Shown one piece after another: positions 1-8,573 of a DNA stretch of 64,000 nucleotides (its first letter is position 1; each line of letters begins with the position of its first letter). A program made the position numbers and the translations under genes. This DNA comes from Peribacillus simplex (GTDB lineage Bacteria > Bacillota > Bacilli > Bacillales > DSM-1321). The notes beneath the pieces are model-generated. The model saw only the letters and a list, made by a program, of their open reading frames with translations, ran no database searches and was not told where the DNA came from. The DNA is taken from contig NZ_CP011008.1 of the NCBI RefSeq assembly GCF_001578185.1, positions 1,144,001 through 1,208,000 of the forward strand, written 5' to 3'.

Positions 1-333
1 GATCTTTTCGTAACACCAAAAACAAAGCTTGTCTTACGGGAAGAGTCTGTCCCGATCATCATCGATTCTATAAAAAGATTACTCCAATATGATTTTGGAG
101 AAGTGTATTGCTGTCATGCCGGGCATGTTCCGGATGGAAAGGAAATGTTCCGAAAAAAACTAGATTATTTGGAAAACCTCCGTGGTGAAATTTTGCGTTT
201 ACACCATCAAGGACTGACCGTTCATGAGATCCAGCAACTCGTTTTACCGAATCGATATCCCCTTATCGAGATATCTGAGCATGAATGGGATTCGGAGCAT
301 ATCATTACATCAATACTAAAGGAAATATTTTGA
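1..333 (+). CDS. Metallo-beta-lactamase-fold hydrolase, C-terminal fragment
   Basis: The reading frame is open from base 1 and ends at a TGA at 331-333, leaving about 110 residues of a protein whose start lies outside the window. The fragment has a CCHAGHVP motif at residues 36-43. This resembles the late metal-ligand histidine that follows a beta strand in metallo-beta-lactamase-fold hydrolases. A helical tail follows, typical of the C-terminal subdomain of this family in bacilli. The substrate cannot be inferred. A GC-rich hairpin 40 bases downstream probably ends its transcript. The family call rests on one motif and the fold-like pattern, so it is moderate. Confidence 0.5.
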   Translation, partial: DLFVTPKTKLVLREESVPIIIDSIKRLLQYDFGEVYCCHAGHVPDGKEMFRKKLDYLENLRGEILRLHHQGLTVHEIQQLVLPNRYPLIEISEHEWDSEHIITSILKEIF

Positions 334-374
334 GTGCAAGGGAGAATGAATGAAATAAGGGGGACTTTCCATTG

Positions 375-405
375 AAGGCAAGGGGTTATCGCTTCTTGCC
401 GTTTT
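375..405 (+). terminator. Possible Rho-independent terminator of the upstream hydrolase gene
   Basis: A GGCAAG/CTTGCC stem (377-382 with 395-400) with a 12-base loop is followed by GTTTTC. The T tract is short, so this is a modest candidate. Confidence 0.4.
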
Positions 406-641
406 CATGGAAGAGTGTAGGAGTTAAATCTTGTGTCTTCATAATTTTCTAAAAAAGACTTAATGCGCAAACGGAAATTGCGTGACCATAGGTAAGTTCA
501 GGGGATAGAAAGTATGGAAAGAAAAAGGATCCGAACTCCATGAGAATACGAGAGTAATGCATAGGATGTAAAAGCTAATCGGGTGAATAGAAATGCATTT
601 CTAAAATAAGCAAAATTTAAACGCATTTGCCTCGGGTCGCT
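406..641. other. Intergenic stretch with no recognisable gene
   Basis: This is AT-rich sequence between the hydrolase tail and the promoter of the TagF-like pair. It has only short open frames in all frames, and no RNA gene, riboswitch motif or transposon remnant that I recognise. Confidence 0.5.
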
Positions 642-670
642 TTGTTGATGTTCATGTGATTTGGTATAAT
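642..670 (+). promoter_or_regulatory. SigA-type promoter with extended -10 for the TagF-like genes
   Basis: TTGTTG (642-647), a 17-base spacer and TATAAT (665-670), with TGG directly before the -10 (an extended -10). It would give a leader of about 180 bases before the GTG start at 858. A second, weaker -10 (TATGAT, 800-805) lies closer to the gene but lacks a convincing -35. Confidence 0.7.
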
Positions 671-857
671 CATATGTTTAAAAGTATGCAATTCACAATA
701 TCATAACAAGAGGCCTATTGTTTAAATTCATGAAATTATTTGAATATTTATTTAAACGAGGGATTGTCAGTTTCATTAAAAATGGGCTGCTTTTTATAGT
801 ATGATAGTCATAGAATATGAACAAGCTACATTACATTGAAAAAAAGGTGATCAACTA

Positions 858-3800
858 GTGGAAACAATTCATGCAACCAGTTTTAACTTAAGAGGCTCAA
901 AGATTGAAATAATCATAAATGAAAATATAGAATCAGCCGATATAATATTGCAAGATAATGAAACGAAAGAAGAACATATTTACGATAAAGTAATTTGTAA
1001 AAGTTTGAATGAGGAAACCTGTTTGACCATTTCACTTGATAATATGAACTGGCCAGATGTACATAGGACAACTTATACAATTTTGCTTAAAATGAACCAA
1101 GAGTTGTTCAGACTGGTCAAACCTACTATAAAAAGAATGAAGAATCGATTGTTCGCCCGTTCTTATTATCAAATTTCACAAAACGAGACTGCAATCATCT
1201 TTCTGAACAAAAAAAACACCCTAAGTATAATGTATGGCAATTCAGCCAGCATATTTCGTGCATCCTGTAAAGTGGTTTCGGATAATTTATACATCTCCGC
1301 TATGGAAGTGGAGGGGGAAAAGGCAAGGTTTTTCCATGAAGAAGGAGAGTTAGGTAAGCTATTTCTGACTATATATGACCCTGCAACCGAGTGCACCTCA
1401 GCAATTGGAGCCGTGCAGGGTGAAAGGAATACAATAGATGTGGATTTATCAAAACTTGCTGAAATTCCTTCCTCTGCCAACTTGTATGTTGAAGCGAAAA
1501 TCGGCAAGGTTTTAAAGTCATACAAACTTCAGTTCAATTCCAACCTTGTTCACAGACATAGTGAGCTTTCCTTTTACGAAATGGATCCGTTGGCTAATTC
1601 ATTGGAAAGCATTAAAACACGATATTTTGATGAACTTGAAATAAAGGGTGACCATCTTCTCGTTCGATTGATGGAGCCTTCCTGTCAGCCCACTTCCGTT
1701 GTTTTTGAAAAAAGCACATCAGCAGAATGGGTTCAAACGCACGAATTCAGACAGGATGGACAACTTTTAGTAATCGATTTGAAAAAAATCTTTAATGATA
1801 TCTTTTTTAAAACTGGTCAAAAGTGGAAGGTTTATGTTAAAGAGGTCATTGCCGGGGATGTACAGTTAAGTAAATTAAAACCCATATCAACATTTGCATT
1901 TCCTCAATTGGAACAGCTGCCTCTTGAACTGGTGAAAACTCACGCCATGGCTTATATCTCGCCTAAAGCTGAGTTGGGAATTCTATTGGGTGAAAGTGAA
2001 GGCGTCAATAAAGCTCGTTTCTATATTACGAAGAATAGACTGCCAATACATGACTTAAGCTTCCATGAATATGAATTATCTTTTTCCATGGAAGATATCC
2101 AAGATGCCGAGGTTAATTCCGCGTACGTAGTTATTAAAAATAGAAAAAGCGGAGAAATGCATCGAGTGCCATCGATTCTAAAAATAAACTCCCGACAAAT
2201 TGAAGTCCATTCGAATTTGGAGCCATTTATTAGAAGTGGGATAATTCCATCAAGGTGGGATGTTTTCATTGAGATAACGTATGCGAATGTAATGGAATTG
2301 AATCGGGTTGGTTTTTACGACCAAAAGAAACTTCCTATGGAAGAAAGATATTTACCTTCGATTCAGGCAGATGAAGAGAATGCTTTTACACCTTATTTAA
2401 CAGCCCGGAATGAACTCTCCTTTGTTATTGGTACAGAGTTTGCACTTCGGCATGAAAAATTAAAGTCAAAAATTCTGATTAAGAATGTTGTTCTAAAAAA
2501 ATCGATACTTGAAATCGAAATAATACTCTCTTTGCCAGACGCTCAAAGTTATCAAGTAAAGGGAATGTTACTTAAGCATCGTAACAATGAGGCATTTACG
2601 CGACTTCCCGTGACTTTAAAGAAGAAGAGCATATTATCTGAAGTCAATTTGGACGAGCACGAATTTGAACAGTTTTATTGGGATTTTTATGTATTGGTTG
2701 ACGTAGAAGGTGAGGATTACGAATTAAAACTTAAACGTCCAACAGATAATGTCCGTAAAAAATTGAATAGGACTATTAATGATTATTCATATTCGAAAGA
2801 GGACGACCATGTTGTATATCCTTACATTACAAGAAGTAACTCTCTTGCGTTAACATACAGAATGAAAAGTGTTTATGAAGCACCAATTTTCAAGTGGAAA
2901 GAAAAAATATCCTACTTCGTTTATAAGATGCTTAATAGGTACTATGATCATAAAAATATTTGGCTTGTTTACGAGAAGATGTCAGAAACCGCACAGGATA
3001 ATGGCTATCACTTTTTTAAATATTGCTATAATGAACAACCGGAGAGAAATGTCTATTATATTATAAAAAAAGATTCTCCTGATATGGCTAACCTTAAAGG
3101 GTTTGAGGATCGTGTAATCCACTTTATGAGCTTTAAACACTTGATCTATTTATTTTCCTCTAAACTGCTCATCGCATCAGAAACCAAGGGACATTCTTAT
3201 GTTTGGCGTGTACAAAAGGGTAAAGTGATTGAGTATTTAAGAAGGAAGAGAATTGTCTTTTTACAACATGGAGTGCTGGGTTTAAAGAAAATCGATAGTA
3301 CGCTAAATAAGGGTTCATCAGAGGAAGTGGATTTGTTCGTTACCTCTTCAGATTTTGAAAAAGAAATCGTGAAAAATTATTTTGGATATAACGAGAAGGA
3401 TATCATCGTTACCGGTTTAAGTCGCTGGGATGACGTAAACAAAGAAGAAACTCCAATAAAACGACAAATTTTCTTAATGCCTACATGGAGGAATTGGCTT
3501 AATGAAGTGTCTAATGATGCATTCATTGAATCGAATTACTTTAAAAGTTATATCGGTTTATTGAATTCTGAGAAATTGATGGATTTGCTCCGGATACACC
3601 AGGTGGAATTGAAGTTTTATGTCCATCCTAAATTTCAGCCTTTTATTGATCAATTCCATACAACTTGTGATCAGATCGAGATAATCAAGTTTGGTGATGT
3701 TAATATCAGCAAGTTGATCCGTGAATCGGCACTATTGATCACTGACTACTCAAGTGTTGCTTGGGATATGTACTATCTTGAAAAACCGACTATCTTTTAT

Positions 3801-4211
3801 CAGTTCGATCTCGATGAATATACGGAATTACAAGGAAGCTACATGGATATGAATAAAGAATTATTCGGGGATCAAGCACTGAATACGGATGATTTGTTAA
3901 CTTCCATTGAAAATAGCATACGTAACAACTTTGAAGAACAAGAAATCTTTAAAGAGAAAAGAAGTCAATACTTCGCTAATATCGACAATCAAAACAGTGA
4001 ACGTATTTATAATAATATTTTAAAGAATGAAAAAAGATTAAAGCCAAGAAAAGTTTCTTTTTATAAAAAACTCACAAAGGTGACATTGCTGAGAAAGATG
4101 TGGCGCTTTGCAAAACGCAAAAAAATAACTAGGAAGCTGGCTTTTTCATTAAGGGATCATTTAATGAATCTGAATGAAAGGGGGGTTCGCGGCCTATGGG
4201 ACAGAAGATAA
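858..4211 (+). CDS. CDP-glycerol glycerophosphotransferase (TagF-type), large modular form
   Basis: A 1117-residue protein. Residues from about 695 to 1050 form a Glyphos_transf (TagF/TagB-type) catalytic domain, which transfers glycerol-phosphate or a related polyol-phosphate from a CDP donor to a growing wall-teichoic-acid-like polymer at the cytoplasmic face of the membrane. The two histidine motifs expected of the family are present: QHG at about 802 and HPKF at about 922. TDYSSVAWD lies near 961 and an FYQFD motif follows. The first 690 residues are beta-strand-rich modules without an obvious glycosyltransferase fold. Some strands recur in the neighbour (a PYLT/PYIT strand near 511 and 653). 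The last 70 residues are very basic, consistent with membrane-surface attachment. The GTG start at 858 is preceded by AAAGGTGA. The next gene overlaps its 3' end by 16 bases. The polymer product is unknown. Confidence 0.8.
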   Translation: METIHATSFNLRGSKIEIIINENIESADIILQDNETKEEHIYDKVICKSLNEETCLTISLDNMNWPDVHRTTYTILLKMNQELFRLVKPTIKRMKNRLFARSYYQISQNETAIIFLNKKNTLSIMYGNSASIFRASCKVVSDNLYISAMEVEGEKARFFHEEGELGKLFLTIYDPATECTSAIGAVQGERNTIDVDLSKLAEIPSSANLYVEAKIGKVLKSYKLQFNSNLVHRHSELSFYEMDPLANSLESIKTRYFDELEIKGDHLLVRLMEPSCQPTSVVFEKSTSAEWVQTHEFRQDGQLLVIDLKKIFNDIFFKTGQKWKVYVKEVIAGDVQLSKLKPISTFAFPQLEQLPLELVKTHAMAYISPKAELGILLGESEGVNKARFYITKNRLPIHDLSFHEYELSFSMEDIQDAEVNSAYVVIKNRKSGEMHRVPSILKINSRQIEVHSNLEPFIRSGIIPSRWDVFIEITYANVMELNRVGFYDQKKLPMEERYLPSIQADEENAFTPYLTARNELSFVIGTEFALRHEKLKSKILIKNVVLKKSILEIEIILSLPDAQSYQVKGMLLKHRNNEAFTRLPVTLKKKSILSEVNLDEHEFEQFYWDFYVLVDVEGEDYELKLKRPTDNVRKKLNRTINDYSYSKEDDHVVYPYITRSNSLALTYRMKSVYEAPIFKWKEKISYFVYKMLNRYYDHKNIWLVYEKMSETAQDNGYHFFKYCYNEQPERNVYYIIKKDSPDMANLKGFEDRVIHFMSFKHLIYLFSSKLLIASETKGHSYVWRVQKGKVIEYLRRKRIVFLQHGVLGLKKIDSTLNKGSSEEVDLFVTSSDFEKEIVKNYFGYNEKDIIVTGLSRWDDVNKEETPIKRQIFLMPTWRNWLNEVSNDAFIESNYFKSYIGLLNSEKLMDLLRIHQVELKFYVHPKFQPFIDQFHTTCDQIEIIKFGDVNISKLIRESALLITDYSSVAWDMYYLEKPTIFYQFDLDEYTELQGSYMDMNKELFGDQALNTDDLLTSIENSIRNNFEEQEIFKEKRSQYFANIDNQNSERIYNNILKNEKRLKPRKVSFYKKLTKVTLLRKMWRFAKRKKITRKLAFSLRDHLMNLNERGVRGLWDRR

Positions 4212-6277
4212 TCACGGTGGATCATCTAGTATGTAAAGATGAAAAAATCTCCTTTCATTTCAAGAATCCTCATCCAGTGAAAATCATTGGCATTGAAGAA
4301 AGCATGAAAATAAGATGGACATTCGATACGGATATAATCGATTCAAAAATGGTAATCGACCTTAAAAGCTTTAACGCAGAATATTATCAAGCGGCATCAC
4401 GCTGGAAATTGTATGTGGAAGAAAATGGGGAACTGCATCGAATACAAATTAGCGGGGGAAAGAATGAGTATTTCCATTCAATCCCCTCTATTGGCGTTCA
4501 AGTGATAACCCCCTACATCACCAGAAATGGTTGTTTAAGCATCGTGATTAAACAACCGATCCACCTGTCGGATGAGGTTCTTTCAGCAAAAATGTCGCTG
4601 ATGTCTTTAAATTTTAAAGGTAGCTTCCTGACTGGTACCGTACGCCTTGAAATGAAAAGGGAATATGAAATGGTCGGATTAGTCTTAAAGCCGAGGGATA
4701 TATCCGAGGACAAGCAGTATTTGTTCCAGGTGAAAGGGAAAGATAAGCTTTCTTTTGAAATCGATGTTGATTCAATGGAATTGCGCCCGTTTTATTATGA
4801 TTTTTATTTGTTAGTCAGGGTTGATGGGAATGATCATTATATTCGATTTAAGAATCCTACGTGGTCGGCCTCAAGAAAGTTGAATAAAAGACTTTTTGGA
4901 ATGTCCTATACTTTTGATAACGGTTTTTGGATTTATCCATATATCACGGCATCAGGTACATTGGCATTAACCTATAAGGAAAAAACAGAATACGAATCGA
5001 ATATGTACTTTTTTAAAGAAATTCTTGCTTCTTGGGTTTTTAATATTCTTCGTCCTTATTATATGAAAAAAAATATTTGGTTGATTTACGAGAAAACGGC
5101 TGATAGGGCCCAAGATAACGGTTATTATTTCTTTAAATATATTTATGAAAATCATAAGCATCAACAAGCTTATTATATTATAAAGCCTGATTCAGAAGAT
5201 TATCCGAAATTGGAAGGCATGAGAAATAGAGTAGTTGAATTCATGAGCTTTAAATATATGGTTTACATGTTTTCTGCTCAGCTGCTAGTGTCTTCTGAAA
5301 CAAAAGGGCATGCGTACGACATACGCATTCAAAAGGGCCGCATTAGAAAAGCGATGAATTATAAGCCGCTTGTCTTTTTACAACATGGTGTTATTGGTTT
5401 GAAGAAACTTAATAGCATCTTTAAAAAATCAAGCATTAATGCACCAAGTCTTTTTGTCGTTTCTTCACCTGCTGAAGGAAAGATTATACAGAACCATTTC
5501 GGCTATAGTAAAAAGGAACTTATTGTAAGTGGCCTGCCGCGATGGGATGTCATTGAAAATAAGTCTAAGGGAAAAAGTATCTTATTAATGCCGACATGGC
5601 GTGTTTGGCTTGAAAACTTGCCTTTTGAGGAAGTGGAAAAAAGTGAGTATGTTCAAGTGTTCAGGACGTTTTTACAATCTAAAGAATTGAGCCAGCTATT
5701 GGAGCAACATGATTTGACGCTGTATTTTTATTTGCATCCTAAATTCGAAGACTTTATTGACCATTTTTCAAATAATAATCATAGGATCATCATTTCTAAT
5801 GAACAGGACTTAAATTCCTTATTAATGCAAACTTCCATGTTGATTACGGACTACTCAAGTGTTGCGTGGGATATGTTTTATCAGAAAAAACCTGTCATTT
5901 TCTACCAATTCGATCTAGAAACATACAATAAGTATCAAGGCAGTTATATGGATTTAGATCATGAGTTATTTGGTGATCAAGTTTTCACTACAGAAAAGTT
6001 GATATCGACCATTAAAGATTATACAGAAACCGGTTTTGAAGAAAAAGAAGGCTTTGGTCTTTTAAGAGAAATGTATCTTCCCTACATTGATCATTCCAAT
6101 AGCCAACGAGTTTATAATGGAATTCAAGAGAAACAAGGGATGTTGAAAAAGATTAAACGCAAGCAGTCGATTTCAAGGCTTTTGAGTAATCCTGGGGTAC
6201 GTTTCCTTTGGAGTAAACTTAATAATGTGAAACCCATAAAGAGAGTGGGAGAACGAATTCGGTTGAAAACTAAATAA
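4196..6277 (+). CDS. CDP-glycerol glycerophosphotransferase (TagF-type), shorter paralogue
   Basis: A 693-residue paralogue of the preceding protein. The catalytic domain starts near residue 290 and carries QHG at about 394, LHPKF at about 513 and TDYSSVAWD at about 551. The N-terminal part has fewer beta-rich modules than its neighbour but keeps the same strands (PYIT near 104 and 244) and the WKLYVEE-type segment near 70. The C-terminus is basic. The ATG at 4196 lies inside the end of the upstream gene, 8 bases after AAAGGGGGG, so the two are co-transcribed and probably translationally coupled. It probably acts with its neighbour on one wall polymer, for example as primer or length-limiting enzyme against polymerase; that division of labour is inferred. 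A strong terminator follows at 6339. Confidence 0.8.
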   Translation: MGQKIITVDHLVCKDEKISFHFKNPHPVKIIGIEESMKIRWTFDTDIIDSKMVIDLKSFNAEYYQAASRWKLYVEENGELHRIQISGGKNEYFHSIPSIGVQVITPYITRNGCLSIVIKQPIHLSDEVLSAKMSLMSLNFKGSFLTGTVRLEMKREYEMVGLVLKPRDISEDKQYLFQVKGKDKLSFEIDVDSMELRPFYYDFYLLVRVDGNDHYIRFKNPTWSASRKLNKRLFGMSYTFDNGFWIYPYITASGTLALTYKEKTEYESNMYFFKEILASWVFNILRPYYMKKNIWLIYEKTADRAQDNGYYFFKYIYENHKHQQAYYIIKPDSEDYPKLEGMRNRVVEFMSFKYMVYMFSAQLLVSSETKGHAYDIRIQKGRIRKAMNYKPLVFLQHGVIGLKKLNSIFKKSSINAPSLFVVSSPAEGKIIQNHFGYSKKELIVSGLPRWDVIENKSKGKSILLMPTWRVWLENLPFEEVEKSEYVQVFRTFLQSKELSQLLEQHDLTLYFYLHPKFEDFIDHFSNNNHRIIISNEQDLNSLLMQTSMLITDYSSVAWDMFYQKKPVIFYQFDLETYNKYQGSYMDLDHELFGDQVFTTEKLISTIKDYTETGFEEKEGFGLLREMYLPYIDHSNSQRVYNGIQEKQGMLKKIKRKQSISRLLSNPGVRFLWSKLNNVKPIKRVGERIRLKTK

Positions 6278-6338
6278 GTACATTTACATTTGAAAAATGG
6301 TGAATACATTTATATTTTGCTATGTTTCGTATGCACTC

Positions 6339-6369
6339 AAACAACTTCCGTGAGGAAGTTGTTTTTTTA
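6339..6369 (+). terminator. Rho-independent terminator after the TagF-like pair
   Basis: A perfect 10-base stem (AACAACTTCC / GGAAGTTGTT, 6340-6349 with 6354-6363) with a GTGA loop runs into eight T residues. Confidence 0.9.
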
Positions 6370-6397
6370 TTCTTTAAATAATAACAAATCATAAGGA

Positions 6398-6637
6398 ATG
6401 TCCGGTCAAATGATCGCACGGACATTAGGGCTATTGATGTTTGGAATGGTTGAATACTTTACCGATAATTTAAAAACACAGGTTATGGATTTTATCAAAA
6501 CTCGTGAAAAACTGGCAAAGGAAATTAATATATATGTAAAAAGTTCAAATGAAAAAGAAGCACTTGCACAATCTAGAAATGGTTATGAAAAAGTGAGAGG
6601 GGAAATGTTCGGGATATTGCCAGTATTTGATACATAG
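6398..6637 (+). CDS. Hypothetical small protein, possibly a gene remnant
   Basis: A 79-codon open frame. Its C-terminal two thirds look like a charged amphipathic helix (KTREKLAKEINIYVKSSNEK near residues 35-54), which is protein-like in composition. The first ATG has AAGGA directly against it, too close for normal initiation, and the next ATG (6410) has no good Shine-Dalgarno sequence. It may be a real orphan, the end of a decayed gene, or chance. I do not recognise the family. Confidence 0.25.
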   Translation: MSGQMIARTLGLLMFGMVEYFTDNLKTQVMDFIKTREKLAKEINIYVKSSNEKEALAQSRNGYEKVRGEMFGILPVFDT

Positions 6638-6639
6638 CA

Positions 6640-6831
6640 GGATATTTGAGCCTTGAATTAGGGGTGTACTAGTCATAGCTAAAGGAAAAGTGCTTAGTTC
6701 GTATTTTCTTTTTGTCCTTATGTACCTCTATTGAAAACTTAGTCGGATTTCTACCTGACCTATAGAAATTTATGATTCACTCTTTGTATTCCGATTGGTT
6801 CAGGGCCCTCCAAAGAGAGCCCCTACTGGGT
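6640..6831. other. Intergenic stretch, convergent junction
   Basis: No gene is seen. The sequence at 6803-6822 can form an imperfect hairpin (GGGC-CCTC-CAAA-GAGA-GCCC) just past the last minus-strand gene of the yhe cluster. It has no T tract on the minus strand, so I do not call a terminator. Confidence 0.4.
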
Positions 6832-7020
6832 TTATTTATTGATATTGGGATCTGTTTCATCATAAAAATCATGTGCTTCCTCGATGTTTTGAAGGTTAGC
6901 GACTTCATACACATTTCCGCCTGCCATTCCTTCATTGATGATACGGTCGATATCCAGGAAAACAGAGTCCTTGCCATCATATTCGGTATCCTTCAAAAAT
7001 GTCATTTTTTCTTTATCCAA
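6832..7020 (-). CDS. Hypothetical 62-residue acidic protein downstream of yheE
   Basis: I place the start at a TTG (7018-7020) because GGAGGG (7028-7033) sits 7 bases upstream. The frame extends further to an ATG at 7113 overlapping the yheE stop codon as ATGA, but that ATG lacks its own ribosome binding site. The product is acidic, without membrane segments or cysteines, and ends in a D-E-T-D-P-N-I-N-K tail. Its position as the last gene of the yheD-yheC-yheE run suggests expression with those spore-coat genes. I do not recognise the family. Confidence 0.55.
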   Translation of the reverse strand: MDKEKMTFLKDTEYDGKDSVFLDIDRIINEGMAGGNVYEVANLQNIEEAHDFYDETDPNINK

Positions 7021-7109
7021 AATAAATCCCTCCAGCCTTTTCTTTAGTTTAGGCAAAGGAGAGTTTTTTATACTGTTCAGAGGTTTCAAAATCAAAAGGG
7101 GGATAGGGT

Positions 7110-7313
7110 TCATTCATATACATGATAGACCATTAAGTCATGTATCATGCTTTTTAGTTTGGTTTCTTCTGTTTCAGAAGGTTTGTTGGCTGTCCACTCG
7201 ATGGATCCATCTTTATGATATATGGCTTGAACTGCCTGCTTGTTGAAATAAAAGGAAATTTTCCATCCTGGCAAATTTTTATGCAGTGGTGACCATTGAA
7301 AATGGGTGATCAT
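7110..7313 (-). CDS. yheE: YheE-family small protein (DUF5342)
   Basis: A 67-residue protein whose pattern MITHFQ-SPL, LPGWKISFYF, AIYHKDGSIEW and a C-terminal HDLMVYHVY matches the YheE family as I recall it. It lies directly downstream of the yheC/yheD genes, as in B. subtilis. An upstream ATG at 7328 is in frame, but its codons contain the ribosome binding site itself (GGAGGT, 7321-7326), which is spaced 7 bases from the ATG at 7313, so I use 7313. Function is unknown; sporulation-associated expression is likely from the neighbourhood. Confidence 0.75.
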   Translation of the reverse strand: MITHFQWSPLHKNLPGWKISFYFNKQAVQAIYHKDGSIEWTANKPSETEETKLKSMIHDLMVYHVYE

Positions 7314-7376
7314 ATGTATAACCTCCATATATGCTGTCTCTCATTTCATTATAATGGAAAACGGCAGCTGGAGGTG

Positions 7377-8573
7377 TTATTTTATTTTCAGGTTGGAAAA
7401 AGTTAATTCGATGAAAAGGTTTTTTAAATGCAAAAGTCTGTTGACTTCAATTTCCTCTTCATCGAACTGCATGGGCTTTGAGTTCACTTCGTATATGAAG
7501 AGCGATCCTGTTTCGTCTTCCCCAATATCAATGGAAAACTCACCGAGAAAACCGACTTTTTTAGAAAGAATCTCTCCGCATTTTTGAGCGATATTCGCTA
7601 ATTTTAGATTCAAGCTTCTTGATTGCAGGTTTTGATAAGGGAAAAGCTTTCCCCCTTGTGGAGTGTGGGTAGTGATTTCCTGAGTTTGTGACATCCTTAC
7701 TGCTTTGCCTGTCACTTTATAAAAACCTTTTTCATAATGGACGAGAATCCGGTAATCGTAACGATGTCCAAGAAGTTTTTTTGGGTTGATCGCCTGTTGG
7801 GCAAGGTAGCTTCTTTTTAATAAATCCTTTTTTTTCGTTTCCCAGAATGAGGTGAAATCAGGGAAGGATTCACTATGCTTCAGGCTATTGAACAAAAGCG
7901 TATCATCATGATTTTTGATGATCGTATAAATGCCCTTCCCTTGGCTTCCTTTGCAGGGTTTAAGGTATATATGCCTGTGGGTTTCCAGAAAAGCATCCAG
8001 GCAATCGCTGTTCCTTAGAATCATGGTGGGTGGAAGGTGATTGGTGAGGGATCCATCTTCCATTAAAGCTTCGAACATTACATATTTATCAAGAAAACAA
8101 GGGTTGAATAAGTTCATTCTATATTCTTTAATGTGAGTGATAAGACGTTGGAATTCCTCTGACGCCTCATAGCCCCTTGAGGGGATTCGGTTATAGACGA
8201 TGTCTGGGAGCGGCATCTTACACTCAATCCACTTGTTTGAAATGGAGGAAAAAACATACCCTCTCAATGTCTCGGAGTGAAGGGCATTTCCTGTGAATGC
8301 AAAGGTCAGAATCCCGTGCTTCAATAAAAATGATGATAGGTTCCGAAAAAGGGTCAAGTTTCCTCCCAAGCCTGATTCCTTTTTGGGATTGGAAGCAGTC
8401 AAAATTCCGACGACAAGCATCCGGTTACCTGGAAATACTGTGATTGGAATTAGGGGTTGATTTAAATGGTCCTTTTTATAGCTTATTTCCTCTACGGCAG
8501 CTCCGGCGAAAAGTTCCGCATTCTCTTCGGTGTGGTACCAGTTTTCAGAGGGGATATCGTAGAAAATGTTCAT
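7377..8573 (-). CDS. YheC/YheD-type ATP-grasp protein, fourth in tandem
   Basis: A 398-residue member of the YheC/D ATP-grasp family. In B. subtilis this family is associated with endospore coat components, though the reaction is not established. ATP-grasp signatures are visible: YLKPCKGSQGKGIY at about 199-212 (nucleotide-binding lysine and glycine-rich loop), a basic RILVHYEKG strand, and the metal-binding YEVNSKP at about 358-364. The N-terminal 190 residues hold the family-specific domain, with the recurring VYNRIPSR motif. The start ATG overlaps the stop of the upstream paralogue by four bases (ATGA), indicating translational coupling. It is the last and most divergent of four consecutive paralogues. 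Confidence 0.8.
   Translation of the reverse strand: MNIFYDIPSENWYHTEENAELFAGAAVEEISYKKDHLNQPLIPITVFPGNRMLVVGILTASNPKKESGLGGNLTLFRNLSSFLLKHGILTFAFTGNALHSETLRGYVFSSISNKWIECKMPLPDIVYNRIPSRGYEASEEFQRLITHIKEYRMNLFNPCFLDKYVMFEALMEDGSLTNHLPPTMILRNSDCLDAFLETHRHIYLKPCKGSQGKGIYTIIKNHDDTLLFNSLKHSESFPDFTSFWETKKKDLLKRSYLAQQAINPKKLLGHRYDYRILVHYEKGFYKVTGKAVRMSQTQEITTHTPQGGKLFPYQNLQSRSLNLKLANIAQKCGEILSKKVGFLGEFSIDIGEDETGSLFIYEVNSKPMQFDEEEIEVNRLLHLKNLFIELTFSNLKIK

Noticed and set aside
7021..7113. Longer N-terminus for the 62-residue protein, beginning at the ATG that overlaps the yheE stop
   Set aside because: The GGAGGG site lies downstream of that ATG and correctly spaced for the TTG at 7020. The extra residues look uncoded.
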